This document shows, piece after piece, positions 1 through 44,965 of a stretch of 64,000 bases of DNA (position 1 is the stretch's first letter; every line of letters starts with the position of its first letter). The notes below the pieces were generated by a model. The model worked only from the letters and a program-made list of their open reading frames with translations, did no database searches and was not told where the DNA came from. The stretch covers positions 23,977,001-24,041,000 of the forward strand of contig CM065306.1 in NCBI GenBank assembly GCA_033032175.1. The letters are read 5' to 3'. The DNA is from Saturnia japonica. Taxonomy: Eukaryota > Arthropoda > Insecta > Lepidoptera > Saturniidae. The position numbers and the translations under genes are program-made.

Positions 1-1757
1 TGTAATTCAATCTGAGCATTGTTCACTTCCCTTAGCACATCATTCCAAAAGAAAAGAAAACAAAGAAATGAGAAATTGCACACAGCAGGCATAAGGTTTT
101 GTGCAGCACCTCTAGTTTCTAAATTCACGTCTTGGTCACATAGTTCCTCAATTGCAGATATTATCCCATCAAAATTTTCAGCCAATACTTTTACTGCACC
201 ATAATGAGCACTCCAGCGCGTTGTCGAAAGTCTTTTAACAGATGCTTTGCTGTGATTGAGGAGCACTTCCCAACGGCTTGTGGAAGTTGAAAAAAAGTGA
301 AATATTGTTTCCACTGCTCCGAAAAATGTAACACAAGTCACATTTTGTGCGAACGAATGTTGGCCGCATAAATTAATTGAATGATCTATACAACCAATAA
401 AAATTGCTTTATTATTATTTTCTTTTATAATAGCTTGCACTCCTCCGTGTATACCACTCATAATTGCAGCATTATTTATAACCTTGAGAACGACACATCA
501 TAATATCTAAGCCATCGTTTTCAAGCTTCTTTAGTATTTCAGCGCTTAAATCAGCTGCTTTTTTCCATGTAAATACTTCTTTGACTTCTACTTTTCTATT
601 ATTAATTTTTACATAACGAATCATTCAGACATTTGATCGACATGTGAAACGTCAGGTGTGCTATCAAACATGATTCCGAAATATTTGGCCGATTTAATTT
701 CGTTGACAAGCTGACATTTTACATGATTAGGTAAAACATTTATGAACTCATTTTGTATTTCTGGCGATAAATATGTTACTTTAGGTGATTTTTCCTGCTT
801 CAAATATAGTATATGTTCTTTGAGTACTGCATTATACTTTGACAGCAGTTTAACTAGTTCTAAGAAATTACGTTTATTAGACGACCCTTGGGTTTCATCA
901 TGTCCACGAAATGCTAGGTTTTGTTTAGCCAAGAACAATGTTATATCTAATAATCTAGATAAAAGATTTTTCCACATCTGTTTTTCCGTATTCATTAATT
1001 GCAAGGTTGCATCATCTATAGTGGTGTGAGATTTTCATCTCATTTCCAAAGTTTTCCACTTTTCGAAATCTTCTAAATGTTCACATGAAGTTTCATGGTC
1101 CAATAGTTTCCACCACTTCTGAAATCCAGTTGTAAATGTTGTTTGTATGTTACTGACAGCAAATAAACGACAGCAAAAACAGTACAGGTTATTTGATATA
1201 GGAGAAAATACCACCCATGATCGTAGAATTTTTCACCACTAGGCATCTGTTTATAAAACCATTCCTGTGAAAGATGACGAGAATCACCTTTAATCTTTGA
1301 ACCATGACGAGATACAGTAGGAAACGGTCCTTCTTTGTTCTGGAAATGTTCACTGCCCTTTTTTATTATGTCAATGCGAACATTATCAGGTACCGGTAAA
1401 CTTCAATGTGAAACATCTCTCAAGTGTTGAACTGATTCTTCGAAGCTAATGCTATCTCCGAAAGTAGCATTAACGGCGTCATTTTCATTATTTATTTTGA
1501 TTCCGTCAAGGTCCTGGGTCGCCTTCATTGATTCTGTATTCTGTGTCTCTAAGATGTGAATCATAACTTTCGTCAGCAGGAGACTCGGGTACTTTACTTG
1601 AACTTTGGCCGCTATCTGCTTTTGTGAACTAATTGAAAAGAGAACCGGATATGTTCTGAATTTCATCCATTTTAGCCTTTTTGGCTTTTCTCTGTTGAAC
1701 TCGTTTTCTCTTTTCGAAGTATGAATTCCCCAAGGAATATTTCGATCTGGGTATTCT
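1..1757 (-). pseudogene. Broken ZMYM1-like (TTF-type zinc finger) hAT transposase, runs off the left edge
   Basis: Read on the minus strand, the segment follows the order of domesticated and transposon-borne ZMYM1/TTF-type hAT proteins. A zinc-finger-like part near 1400-1130 has GPFPTVSRHG, FYKQMPSGEKFYD and the cysteine-rich YCFCCRLF. A DUF4371-like part at 1004-621 has LAFRGHDE, NFLELVKLL, YLSPEIQNEFI and FGIMFDSTPDVSH. A catalytic-core part from 485 to 1 has NAAIMSGIHGGVQ, FIGCIDHSINL and TRWSAH. The reading frame breaks near 1403, 1035, 620 and 485, so no intact product is possible. A possible acceptor (TTTTTAG) sits just upstream of the first recognisable codons near 1757. The C-terminal dimerisation region would lie left of the window. 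Family assignment rests on motif recall; terminal repeats were not found. Confidence 0.75.
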
Positions 1758-4570
1758 AAAAATTTTTTTTAGTTAGTAAGTGATACGTTGATTTTATAAA
1801 CTAATTATAACAGTAAATAAACACCTACACGTTACGTAACTAGCTTTGTGAAATATATTTTTATATAAATTAACAATTCTGCGTCTGGGTGTAAATATGT
1901 ATTTAAGTATTATTAGAAAAATACTAGTTAAATACTCCACCGTTGATTGTGATATCCGTGCCACGAGTGCTCGAGCTACTCATCTCGGAGCCAAATCAAC
2001 GTACCTACGCGAAGTTGTATGATATGATTATGATTACTTTCAATCAAAAATCTAAACTTAATATATTCCGTTTTTGTAAACAAATCCCACTGCTATTAGA
2101 TCGGGAAATAATAAGTAAGTAAATAATAAATAAGTATATTATTTACAATTAAACATTATTACCTAAAGTAATATCGTAAAACGTGTAGAAATATAAATGA
2201 AATCTTTTTACGCCAGCAAAGCCTTTAAAACCTATTTTCATAAATAAATATCTTTAGTAGATAGTAATACTTGCCCAGGCTAAACAAAAAAATATTACTG
2301 CAATCCGTCTAAAATACCTTCTGTAGGTACCTATTTATCATTTAGGATGGCTCAATAATATAGTTTTAAAATACACAGTAATTAAAAGAGAATAAAATAT
2401 TTGAAGGGTTTTTCAAAATAATCTAAGATACTGCTATTAAATCTAAATGAATTAAAAATTGTAAGTATTACCTGTAATAACAATTGTTTATTTTCTTCAA
2501 GAATCGACTATATTAAATCGGTTTTTATACAAAAAATGTTGTTTATAATATCTAATAATTAACAAACACTTTACACTAGACGTTCACACGTTCACGTAAG
2601 AGAATATTGAAATGAATACGGTCGGAAACAAAAGAAATGGCCCAATCCACATCCCCTGACTAGCGTTGGTTATGCGCGAACAGGGTATTAAATTTTGGGG
2701 GAATCGCAGATCGATTGACAGTGTGCACATTGTTTTTTTTTTTCTAAATATCAATTTATTATGCTCGTGGTACGATATCATAGTTACCTAGATAATTTTA
2801 TTAGTGGCGGTTATGCTCTCTGCCATAGATTTACGATTTTTTATAAGTAGAAAGAACTACAACTGATGGTCATAGACGGGCTCGGGTGTCACCAGGGGCG
2901 CCCCCCCTCCCCCCTTGACTACGTCACTGCATAAACAATAGATGTTCAGACGTAACTTCTCTATGTATAAACTGCTTTAGATGATTATTTTTTCGCTGGG
3001 AAGGAGATGCCTCAAGGGTGATCCCATTTTAATTTTATTGGCATTGGGCTTTCGACTTCGAAGATACACCACGAAACTCCTCAAAATCATAGAAGTTAGT
3101 TTTCTTTTTTGTTTTTTTTTTTTTAAGTTATCCATCATTCTTAGCTTATATCAGCGTTTTAACCATGAAAACCATCACTCAACACGAAAAAAACACCCTA
3201 CTTTCTCCTTTTGATCCTCGATAATTATTTTACCCTTTTTTTTTATTTAACTTATAACAGACAAGCGACGATTTCAACTTACCATAATACTAAATTGAGA
3301 AATAAAACAAAACAAATATAATTAAAAATATATCACTTTATGAAAACATTTAAAATTACATAATAATAATAACATAAAAGTGTTGCTAGCTATTAAAATA
3401 TTATAAACTGGTTCCTAGTTACTGCGATACGGTATCGGAATTGTGCAGTGCGTCCGTTAAGAATTCCATTCAACTATATACATTATTTAATACTGACACT
3501 AAATTATATTAAACTATATTAGAATAATAATTTTGAGACAACAATTTTTTACATTTACATTTTGTACTATAGATCATAGCATTGCAAGAGCACTTACGCA
3601 TCTTTCATACCCTATGGTTACATACAGGCTTAAAAAAAAGTATAATTTAAAAGGAAAAAAAAACATCTATAAATCATAAAATATCGAATTGCTAGAGGTT
3701 GGAAATGAAAGAAGACACAAGATTGAGACGCGTGTAAGAAAATCCAACTCTTTACAACTGGTATCGGTTATGTTATATTAGTTGAAAACATAACTAGCTA
3801 TAAGCAGAAAATTTCAATTCAAAAACCCACTAAAATGGCGCTAGCCTAGCCAGAGGGATTGATACTTTTTCGTGGTTTTATAATTTTTAATGAAAAATTT
3901 GTCCAAGGGGCGAAAAATAAAAAAAAATCTTTTGGCGCTATCTTTAAAATGTATATACTTGCCACCCCAATTTGACGCTTTTCGATGGACACTTTTTCAT
4001 ACGTAGAGACGGAAATCCTGGTCGTAGATTACTATTTGTTACAAACAACATAACTGTCAAACCGCCATCTTGTTTCGCATGAAACCATTAGTATAAACTG
4101 TACGGTCGGAAAGGCAATGAATTTATTAAATACAAAGAGACTTATATTTTTATTAAAGTAATAAAAATAAGACTCTATTTTATTAAAAAAATCATTGACA
4201 TAGAGATATAAATTTTCAAAATTTATAACCTACCGAAAGGCCATAATTTGCCATACTGTTGATTAGCTGGCTGGAAATCAAAATCGCATATTGCCTTAAC
4301 AAAAAATTTTATTTAACGTAGGCACTGACTTTTTTAAATTATTTTTTTCGCGGCAGTACAATTTTGACAATTACTGAATTAATTTGGCGCAGGCGCTAAT
4401 CTTCTTTGAAACGCATAGTAATGATTGGTTGTATGTAATATTTATGTTAATATTAAATTTCCTGGAATATGACGTCATCACATTTTAGTGAACCGGTTAA
4501 AATAGAACATATTTATTATTGGCTAAAAGGACGTTGATATTATTATCTTGTAATAGTTTGGAAAATCTTT
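1758..4570. other. AT-rich stretch with no supported gene
   Basis: No open frame here resembles a known protein and codon-like structure is absent. A cytosine-rich tract near 2896-2920 (CGCCCCCCCTCCCCCC) resembles the eroded end of a repeat; a comparable tract lies near 15600-15660. Homopolymer runs of T and A are common between 2735 and 3250. This is intergenic sequence beyond the thioredoxin reductase 3' end. Confidence 0.5.
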
Positions 4571-4572
4571 TT

Positions 4573-4745
4573 TTTTCGACCGGACTTTTTTTCCTATCCA
4601 AAAATAGAGCCGCTGATGGCTTTTACAGCTTTACCGGGCTTGGGGACGAGCGCTTAAGGCACTCAGCCGCGAAAGCGTGCGCAACATGCGCGCAAGGGTG
4701 CCAAAGTGGCCGGACCTCGCCTTGGGCTGTTGCCGCGATCTAACT
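4573..4745 (-). repeat. 3'-end copy of the Jockey-like LINE family found at 18.6 kb
   Basis: About 170 bp match the 3' untranslated segment of the LINE at 18641-21159 in the same (minus) orientation: a shared block around AGAGCCGCTGATGG, ACAGCTTTACCGGGCTTGG and CACTCAGCCGCGAAAG, ending at GCGATCTAACTA. Only this terminal module is present, without RT sequence, so it is either a severely 5'-truncated LINE copy or a SINE that borrowed the LINE tail. Confidence 0.65.
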
Positions 4746-5305
4746 AAAGGAAAATCTATGTAGCTTTGTTCTCTATACTATATATTTAACACAAACAAAA
4801 TGACTTAAGTGTTAGGTTATAAAAGTAATTGATTGAAAATTTTATCAATATTAATATTATTTAGATTTTTATTTAATACGCATATAGTGTTTATTGAAAC
4901 TACTCACCCGAATTCATGCAAAAATCCATGTACGACACCACCCAATTTATACAATGAATATTAACTAAAGATAACACACGCTAAAGTCTTCTGACTTGAA
5001 TAAAAAAAAAATTATCAAGTAAATAATTCGGGAATTTTTTTTTTCTTTGTAACAACAATTTACAACTTGTTTTCTTCAATCTATATGATAACGTGATTAA
5101 CGAGCACTCGGTGAGTTTGCTATTAAAAAGGAGAAAGGAGTGGGGTGTTATGAATGAAATATTCCCGAAAACTTGAAAAAAATTGGCAACTTTTACAATA
5201 TATATTCACAGCATTTTCGGGAAGTTTGGATACTGCCTGGTAAATTTAATCATCTCTAGTGATGGACTGGGGAAGGAAAGTGTAGCAGGATAGTGATCAG
5301 CTTGA

Positions 5306-38071
<32,766 letters not shown>

Positions 38072-38164
38072 CTGTAATATTTATGTACTATTAAATTTAC
38101 TTTAACAAAAAAAATCCGTTACGGGACGCTTGGCAGACGTGAAACATCGAAGGGGGTGCCAAAA

Positions 38165-38256
38165 GGTGCCCGACAATTCCCCTGTAGGGGTCTAAAAAGG
38201 GTGTCCCGACAATTTCCTTGTAGGAGGCCAGGGGGTCCCAACAATTCAGTCAGTGG
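38165..38256. repeat. Short minisatellite, about 34-bp units
   Basis: Two and a half imperfect units: GGTGCCCGACAATTCCCCTG, then GGTGTCCCGACAATTTCCTTG, then GGTCCCAACAATTCAGTCAG. It lies about 100 bp upstream of thioredoxin reductase exon 1. Confidence 0.7.
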
Positions 38257-38299
38257 GGTCAGTGGGATTGCAGTAATTATTTTCATTATTGTATATTCA

Positions 38300-39700
38300 T
38301 AATTCATAGTACATATATTTCATCATATAACGTGGCGATGCGTCGTCACGCCAACAATCAGGTTTACTCCTCGCCTTTAAATGTTTCACATTAAAAAAAC
38401 TCAACATAGATGAGATCGATTGGTTGCTTTAACTGTAATAACACTTAAAACCGTTATTCCACCGGTACTTCTTTGCGCAAATAAATTTTGGCAGCCTTAC
38501 AGCTTATACTTTTAAATATAAACCCTTATGTACTTAAAAATATTTGATTTTAAATAAAGTGATATACAAGTTAAATGAAGTAAAAAAAATGGCAAATGCG
38601 TGTCGGGCCACCTGTCGCCCATCACAATATGCAGATTTACAGCCAATAACAACCATTTAGCTGGCAGGTCGGGTTTGGGTGACACTTGACTCTAAACAAA
38701 TTAGCACCTTAAAGCTAATATTTGAATTGAAATTGAAAATGTTTTCACACACCCGCTATATTTTTGCACCGATTAGATCTCAGATCGTCTATTTTATCGG
38801 TGACAACCCCGAACGTCGTTTCTATCGAACTTGGACTCTTTTTCACATTAATTATGTTTTTGTTATGGTGATGTAAGCTTTAAAGTGGTGTTTGAATTAT
38901 TAATTTTAAACAATAAATAAGGGAGATATGGTGTTTTCCCAAAAAATACCTTAAAATGGTGAAAAATGAAAATATTTTCCAATTAGTCAATTTAGAATCG
39001 GAACTCTATGGCCAGTATGGGCTGGACTTCTCTGGTCATCATCATTCTCGCAGGCTCTTTTCGTGTACTCCAAGAGTGGTATATTAAAATAAATGTTTAT
39101 TTAATTAATTACATATTTTCTATTTTTAGCGGTGTGAAATTTTCCAAACGATTTGAAATAATATCTCGATCAGATTATGCCTGAGACATATTATTACAAG
39201 GTAGTTTAAAACTGATTGAATAGACAAATCTATACCAATATTATAAAGAGGAAATATTTTATTTTTTGTTTGTAATGGATATACTAAAAAACTACTGGAC
39301 CGAATTTAAAAATTCTTTCACCAATATAAAGCTACAGTATCAGCGAGTAACGTAGGCTATATTATAATTTGAAAAATTAATTTATTCCTCATAAAAATGT
39401 TGATAGTTTTACAAAAAGTATAAAAAATTGCGCACCCGCCGCGGCGTAGACATTTTCAATTATTTATAAAAAAAAAAAAATTTAGGTATCTATTTCTAGG
39501 TTTTTTTTTTAACTCGGTACTTATTTAATTTTTCAATGTGCTTATGCTCAATGCCAACTTTAGGAAGTTCGACCCTGGTGGTTACCCCAGGTGGGTGCCA
39601 GGACTAAAGGGACACAGCGCCGCGCCTGTAAGTACCAGCTGGAACGATCTTTTTTAGAGTTGTTTCTAAATTTGCTAACATTGTTGCTTGTCACAGCCCC
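38300..39700. other. Sequence upstream of thioredoxin reductase exon 1, no gene
   Basis: No coding exon recognised. Near 39233 a Helitron-like 5' end phrase (TCTATACCAATATTATAAAG) begins a repeat fragment of about 150 bp. Confidence 0.45.
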
Positions 39701-39711
39701 GCGTTGACTTA

Positions 39712-39963
39712 CGGTCGTTTTCAATAACATATCTGAGTTTACTATTTCCGATTACTACATGTTTGTAATAAGTATTATTTTTTACTTAAGTTAGATATCA
39801 GCTTCCCTTTTGTCTATTCAAGCTATAGGATGTGGATATATATTATGTAAATACGAAAAGCTATCCATTGATAGGTTATTGAACAACAAGTAAGGACAAA
39901 AGGTTATATTTGTCTATCTTTAGTAACTGAAACAACGGATAGATAGGTTATTGAAGACGGCCG
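39712..39963. mobile_element. PIF/Harbinger-like MITE with TTA target duplication
   Basis: Left end CGGTCGTTTTCAATAAC and right end GTTATTGAAGACGGCCG are inverted repeats with two mismatches over 17 bp. TTA flanks both sides (39709-39711 and 39964-39966), as expected for Harbinger-type insertion. No coding capacity. Confidence 0.7.
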
Positions 39964-40189
39964 TTAATCTGCCTCTGAGCCTGGCCTATGAAAAGTGACG
40001 GCCGATGGACCCGAAACTCAATAAGGATGTTACAAAATATTTTCCGGGGCTGTATATCTATAAAATTATAAAATTGAAGTATTTGTTTGTAAAGTCAAAA
40101 TAACAGCGTTTTACTAAATTCATAAGCAAGTATATACTATACCTATACACCTACATTCCATCATGAAACCCCTTTTTTATATCAAGGAA

Positions 40190-40775
40190 AACTGTTGAAA
40201 ATGGAAAGTAGGCGGCGGTTACACCTTGCTACACTTTTGTTTGGTGTAATAAAAACAGAGATTCCTAAATATCTGTATGAAAAACTGGTTTAGGCGAGAG
40301 ATCAGAGACTCTAAGTACATGTTATGTACTCACCGACATGCTACCACTTGTTTCCGAGGTAGCTTTAGGTTCGCTGCTACCCGATGCTGGAAAGACCTGC
40401 CCGCTCTAATGGGCGACTTTAATACCACACAAATGCTTAGAAGTAATTTCAAACGATTTTTCTTAATGGTGCAGTGTTTGTAGATTCCTACATTGGAGGA
40501 TTTATTTATTTGTGTTTGCATTTCATTTGTTCTTTAGCTTATATTCTTTTTATTTTTATTTTATTTTTTGCTTCGGGGTTGCAGCTGAAAATCAGCGCTA
40601 AGTGCCCCGTGGCACTTCAGCATATGCTGAGCTGGACGCCTTTTCCTAATGGCAAAACACGTAGCTAGCTCATTTATTTTATATTATTACTATATAATGT
40701 TTTTTTTGTGTATGTTAATATTACTAAATTTATGTTTTGCTTTTAGGAATAAATGTTTTCTTCCTTTCTTTCTAT
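40190..40775 (+). pseudogene. LINE ORF2 C-terminal remnant with 3' tail
   Basis: Reads RRRLHLATLLFGVIKTEIPK, YLYEKLV, then (after a stop) RDSKYMLCTHRHATTCFRGS and FRFAATRCWKDLPALMGDF. This is the usual end of insect LINE ORF2 proteins (...P.YL...L......R.....P......SF...A...WN.LP...). It is followed by about 290 bp of 3' sequence closing in AATAAATG and a TTCTTTC microsatellite. Several stops are present. CR1/Jockey-related, not resolved further. Confidence 0.6.
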
Positions 40776-40794
40776 AAATAAAAAAAAACAGTTT

Positions 40795-41210
40795 TAATTT
40801 TTTTGTCGGTCTGTTCCGGGTAACATCTGAAATGATTGAACCGATTTTGACGGAACTTTCACTGGTAGATAGCTCATGTTATAAGGAGTAACTTAGGCTA
40901 CTTTTATTTTAGAAGAAAAATTAGAGTTCCGCGCAAATAAGAAAAAACTGGTCACGGTGAATTAATTCGAACGTTTAAATGGCTTACGGTTAGTAAACCA
41001 TAAGAGATATATCAAATTAATGTACTACACAATTGTAAATATTAAAAAGACCTACAAAAAAGTCAGCGAGAGTATATTATTTCTATCTTCTAAGGAACAC
41101 TCATAATGAAAAATTTTTTTTTCTATAAAATAATCGGGCGCGGTGAGTAAGATTCGCGCGGGCATTCTGTAGTCCACGTGAGCGAAGCCACGGGCAAAGC
41201 TAGTATATAT
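40795..41210 (+). repeat. CTAG-ended interspersed repeat, family A, complete 3' end
   Basis: Forward copy: TCGGTCTGTTCCGGGTAACA, ACCGATTTTGACGGAACTTT, GGAGTAACTTAGGCTAC, ACTGGTCACGGTGAATTAAT and a 3' end GAAGCCACGGGCAAAGCTAG followed by T. The CTAG|T end and short GC hairpin resemble Helitron 3' termini, so a non-autonomous Helitron is one reading; an RTE-derived repeat is another. Confidence 0.65.
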
Positions 41211-42391
41211 AAATAAAATTATTAAGGTTTAGCGTTGAGCGCGCATCATGCAAAAATGACTGAATAGATTTTAATAACATTTTTCTACTCCTTAGATACT
41301 TGGTCCTTATCAAAAAATATATCACAATATCTTCAGTAATAAGTTTTTTAAAAAGCTACGATTTTTATAAGCATTACGCGTTCTTCTAACGTTCACGCGA
41401 GTGAAGCCGCGCGCACAGCCTAGTACTACTATAAATAAATGAGTGAAATAATATTGTAGATTCGAGTGGCGGGAGGTTTTTTATAAAGATTTTATTAAGT
41501 TTAATTAATATACTTATTATATATTTTAATATGTTTGTTCATCTACTGAACTATAACGAGTGTTTGGCCTTGTTCAAATACATACGTAATAGACACATTA
41601 GCCGTATCTATACATACATATATACGATTTTTTATATCCCGATCCGACGTATCGGAGACCAGCAAGCGAGCGATCTGCCTCATGGTAAGTGGTCACAATA
41701 CCCGACGTCTTTTGTATCAACAAGTCGTCGATAGGGTGATACCTAGATAGCTAAACGTAGTAAATGCGTTGGACACCTATCAATTTACATCTAAAATGTA
41801 GAGCATAAGTGACAACCCATATTTTAGATGTAATTAAGGTATTCCAACTTTGCACAAAAAAGTTTAAAAAAAAGTATACATCTGTATTTATAGTTTAATA
41901 AGTGAAGCTGTGTGTGTGAATTTGAAGAAGAAAAGATACCTAAATATAAATCAAGTGTGAGCTCGGCTCGCTTACAGCGAGTTCCGTTTTTCTTTATTCG
42001 TTAGTGTTTTAACGTTTTGGCCGTAAACACGCGACGCGACGCGACGTGCCCCAAGATGGCAACACTCTGAGCCTAGTGCCTCTACCGTTTTATTCCAGTG
42101 CATTGATTTTAATCATTGGGTTTTTCGCATACAGTATAAACAATCGATTTTTCGTCAGGCGTTATAGTTTGATCCAAAACACCTTAAGGTTAATATGTGG
42201 ATTAATGAACATAAGGCAAAACCCAACGTGTGTTCTTCTCCATAAACGTTTCTCAGTCTTCTTTATTTTGCCGATTATTATATTTTTGTCATAATATTAA
42301 TATAAATTATTGTACAATGAGCTAAGGTGACAAATAAACTTATTTGAGAAGTTACGTAGGTAGTTTCCTTGTTTCCTATAACTCTATTTAA

Positions 42392-42850
42392 ATACTAGCT
42401 GTGCCCGTGGCTTCACTCACGTGGACTACAGAATGCCCGCGCGATTTTTTCTCTCCCGCCCCCGGCTATTTCAAAGACAAAAATGCTTATTGTGGGTGTT
42501 CCTTAGAAGATAGATGTATATTCTCCTGAACTTTTATGTAGGTCTTTTCAATGCCTATAATTATGTAGTACATTAATTTGCTATATCTCTTATGGTTTAC
42601 TCTGCGCCCGAATTGATTCACCATGACCAGTTTTTTTTTATTTGTGCGGAACCCTAATTGTTTTCCTAAAATAAAAGTAGCCCACGTTACTCCCTATATC
42701 ATCATCTATCAGTGAAAGTCTCGTGAAAAACGATCCAACCGTTTCGGAGGTTACCCGGAAGAAACAGACAGATAGACAAAAAATTTAAAAATGGGCTTTT
42801 TGTTATAGGTATCGTATATACTTTCGTAAGCATTTAGTAAAAAAAAACTG
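42392..42850 (-). repeat. CTAG-ended interspersed repeat, family A, reverse copy
   Basis: Begins (as 3' end) CTAGCTGTGCCCGTGGCTTC, then GGACTACAGAATGCCCGCG, GCTTATTGTGGGTGTTCC, CAATTCGGGC complement and CCGTTTCGGAGGTTACCCGG. This is the best-preserved full-length copy (about 450 bp). Confidence 0.7.
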
Positions 42851-43099
42851 TTATTTTGGCAATTACTAACAGACACTTAAATTTTATTAATTGTATAGAT
42901 ATCATTTTACTACGACTTGTCTTACCTAGATATAGTCAAAAAATGTAATTTACGAATAAATATTCAGTATAATTAGGTAAGCAGCTACACTGGTTTATTT
43001 TCCTATTCATATTCACGTAGCTTATATATGTATAATTAGTAAAAAAAAAATGCTTTGATTTTTGATTTAAAGGCTGATTCACACATCTCAGTGAAGTCA

Positions 43100-43335
43100 C
43101 AATTCCGACAAACCGTCGTCACGTCGCCGCCGCGCCGCCGCACCGCGCGCGCCTCCCCGTCGCGTCGCGTCCGCACAGCTTCGTATCAGTACTACAGTAA
43201 TGCGGTCGTGCTTCGATTCAGACATGTCAGTAATCATTTGTCTACGGATCTTCAGGCAAGCGTTTGTTATCCGGAAAAATGTCGTCGTCACCGAACACTC
43301 CCGTTATTGCCGAGCGCCGCGCTAACTAGACCTGG
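43100..43335. other. GC-rich, CpG-rich patch
   Basis: A strikingly CpG-dense stretch (CGCCGCCGCGCCGCCGC, CGTCGCGTCGCGTCCGC) in AT-rich surroundings. Open frames on both strands look compositional. It could be an unannotated promoter or first exon, or part of the adjacent composite element. No homology recognised. Confidence 0.4.
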
Positions 43336-43435
43336 CTAACACCTGAGTTACGCCGCGCAATTGCGCCAACTCAGTATACGGCGCGGCGCCGGAAGTGTTA
43401 ACACATTTTTTCCAAATGTGTTGGCGTACAGCGCA

Positions 43436-44016
43436 CTTCAGTGTAGTCTTGCCGGCATAGAGTATAAGCCGGCTACGGCACAACGTCAAGTTATTAAGAG
43501 AGATAATATAATATATTTCAATGAAAGATAAACTTCCAAATTACTCCTTCATACTTTATATCAGGCGCTTAGGACTGACCGCATTAAGATATTTATGATT
43601 GATTGATATAATGATCTAATATGAAACTGTGATTGGTTGATAAAGCTATTAGTGCGAGATTTATCTTACAGAAGCTTAATTGTGAGTTATATACAATAAT
43701 GATTGATATTTAGCAGTTTATTTGCACTTTTTCAAGTGTTCTCACTGGCTACATTTATTTTTGCACTTTTATTTACACTTGACAATAATACGTATATGTA
43801 CACCTATCTACCTTACACGCACGTGCGCGTTAGGAATACTTCGTATTAATTCAATGTCCCCCGTTCTCGTTTATTCGGAAATTTTCGAGTTGCCATCTCG
43901 CTCGCTCGGCCGGCGGTGGCGCGATGCGAAACAAATGTAGCTGTGTGAACTCTCACTTTCGTATACGCTCGACTACTCACACCAGACAATCACAGTAACA
44001 TACGTAGGTAACGCAT
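43436..44016 (+). repeat. Direct repeat copy 1 (promoter-like, about 580 bp)
   Basis: Matches 44464-44965 with substitutions and indels throughout. Shared blocks: GGCACAACGTCAAGTTATTA, CTAGGACTGACCGCATTAA, CGTGCGCGTTAGGAATACTT, TCGTTTATTCGGAAATTTTC, GAGTTGCCATCTCGCTCGCT and CGCGATGCGAAACAAATGTA. No shared open frame is conserved, so it is probably non-coding. Confidence 0.85.
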
Positions 44017-44463
44017 AATTATTTTTAGGGATGCGAAGTTCAAAGTGCATTGGTGAAATCACGCGTGACATTAAACTAAATTCAAAATTTGAAAATACTG
44101 AAACCAAAACCCTTAAATAAAAACACTTCAAACTACATAAATACTTGACACGGTAATTATGCAACCAATATTGTGCTTTATTATCAAGGCGTAACTTATG
44201 TTTTCTTAATCATTCGTACCCGATCGCCTTTCCGCTCTCGGCTTGTTGGATCGAGTCAGCTACCCATCTCTTTCTTAAGTAAGAATGTGGTATATCTTTT
44301 TATTCAACTTATCTGAATCGCTCTGATTGATATAGTGAGCATTATTACTTGAGAGCTAAAGAGTTAAAGATATACTTTACAAACAGGTGAGCTACTGATA
44401 TACTTGCTCTTTTGTCGGGATTATATATCATCTAATCTTTCGCTCGCAAGCTACACAACTCTA

Positions 44464-44965
44464 CTTCAGTGCAGCGAGCCGGCCATAGAGAAGAAGCCGG
44501 CTAAGGCACAACGTCAAGTTATTAAACAATCATAATATTAAAAAAATTAACTTCTAAATTAACTCCCCTTCATACTTTAATCAAGCGCTAGGACTGACCG
44601 CATTAAATATATTTATGATTAATGTTTAATATGAAACTATGATTTTATATACAATAATGATTGATATTTACAGTTTATTTGCACTTTTTCAATGTTCTCA
44701 CTGTCATTTATTTTTGCACTTTTATTTACACTTAACAATAACAAACGTAGACCTACACCTACACCTACACGGCACGTGCGCGTTAGGAATACTTCGAATT
44801 TATTCGTGTCCCCCGTTCTCGTTTATTCGGAAATTTTCGAGTTGCCATCTCGCTCGCTCGGCCGGCCGGATGGCGCGATGCGAAACAAATGTAAAGCTGT
44901 GTGGACTCTCACTTTCGTTCGCTCGACTACTCACACCAGCAATCACAGTAACAATAATAACGCAT
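44464..44965 (+). repeat. Direct repeat copy 2 (promoter-like, about 500 bp)
   Basis: Second copy of the 43436-44016 unit, offset by about 1 kb, shorter through internal deletions (it lacks the GATTGGTTGATAAAG part). The open frames that cross it shift relative to copy 1, which argues against coding. Confidence 0.85.

Noticed and set aside
38165..38256. CRISPR-like repeat
   Set aside because: Units are contiguous and imperfect with no spacers, and the genome is eukaryotic.
43055..43339. Open frames on both strands of the CpG-rich patch, including ATG TCG TCG at about 43280
   Set aside because: Arginine/serine-rich translations reflect composition; no domain, donor site or conserved start could be supported.
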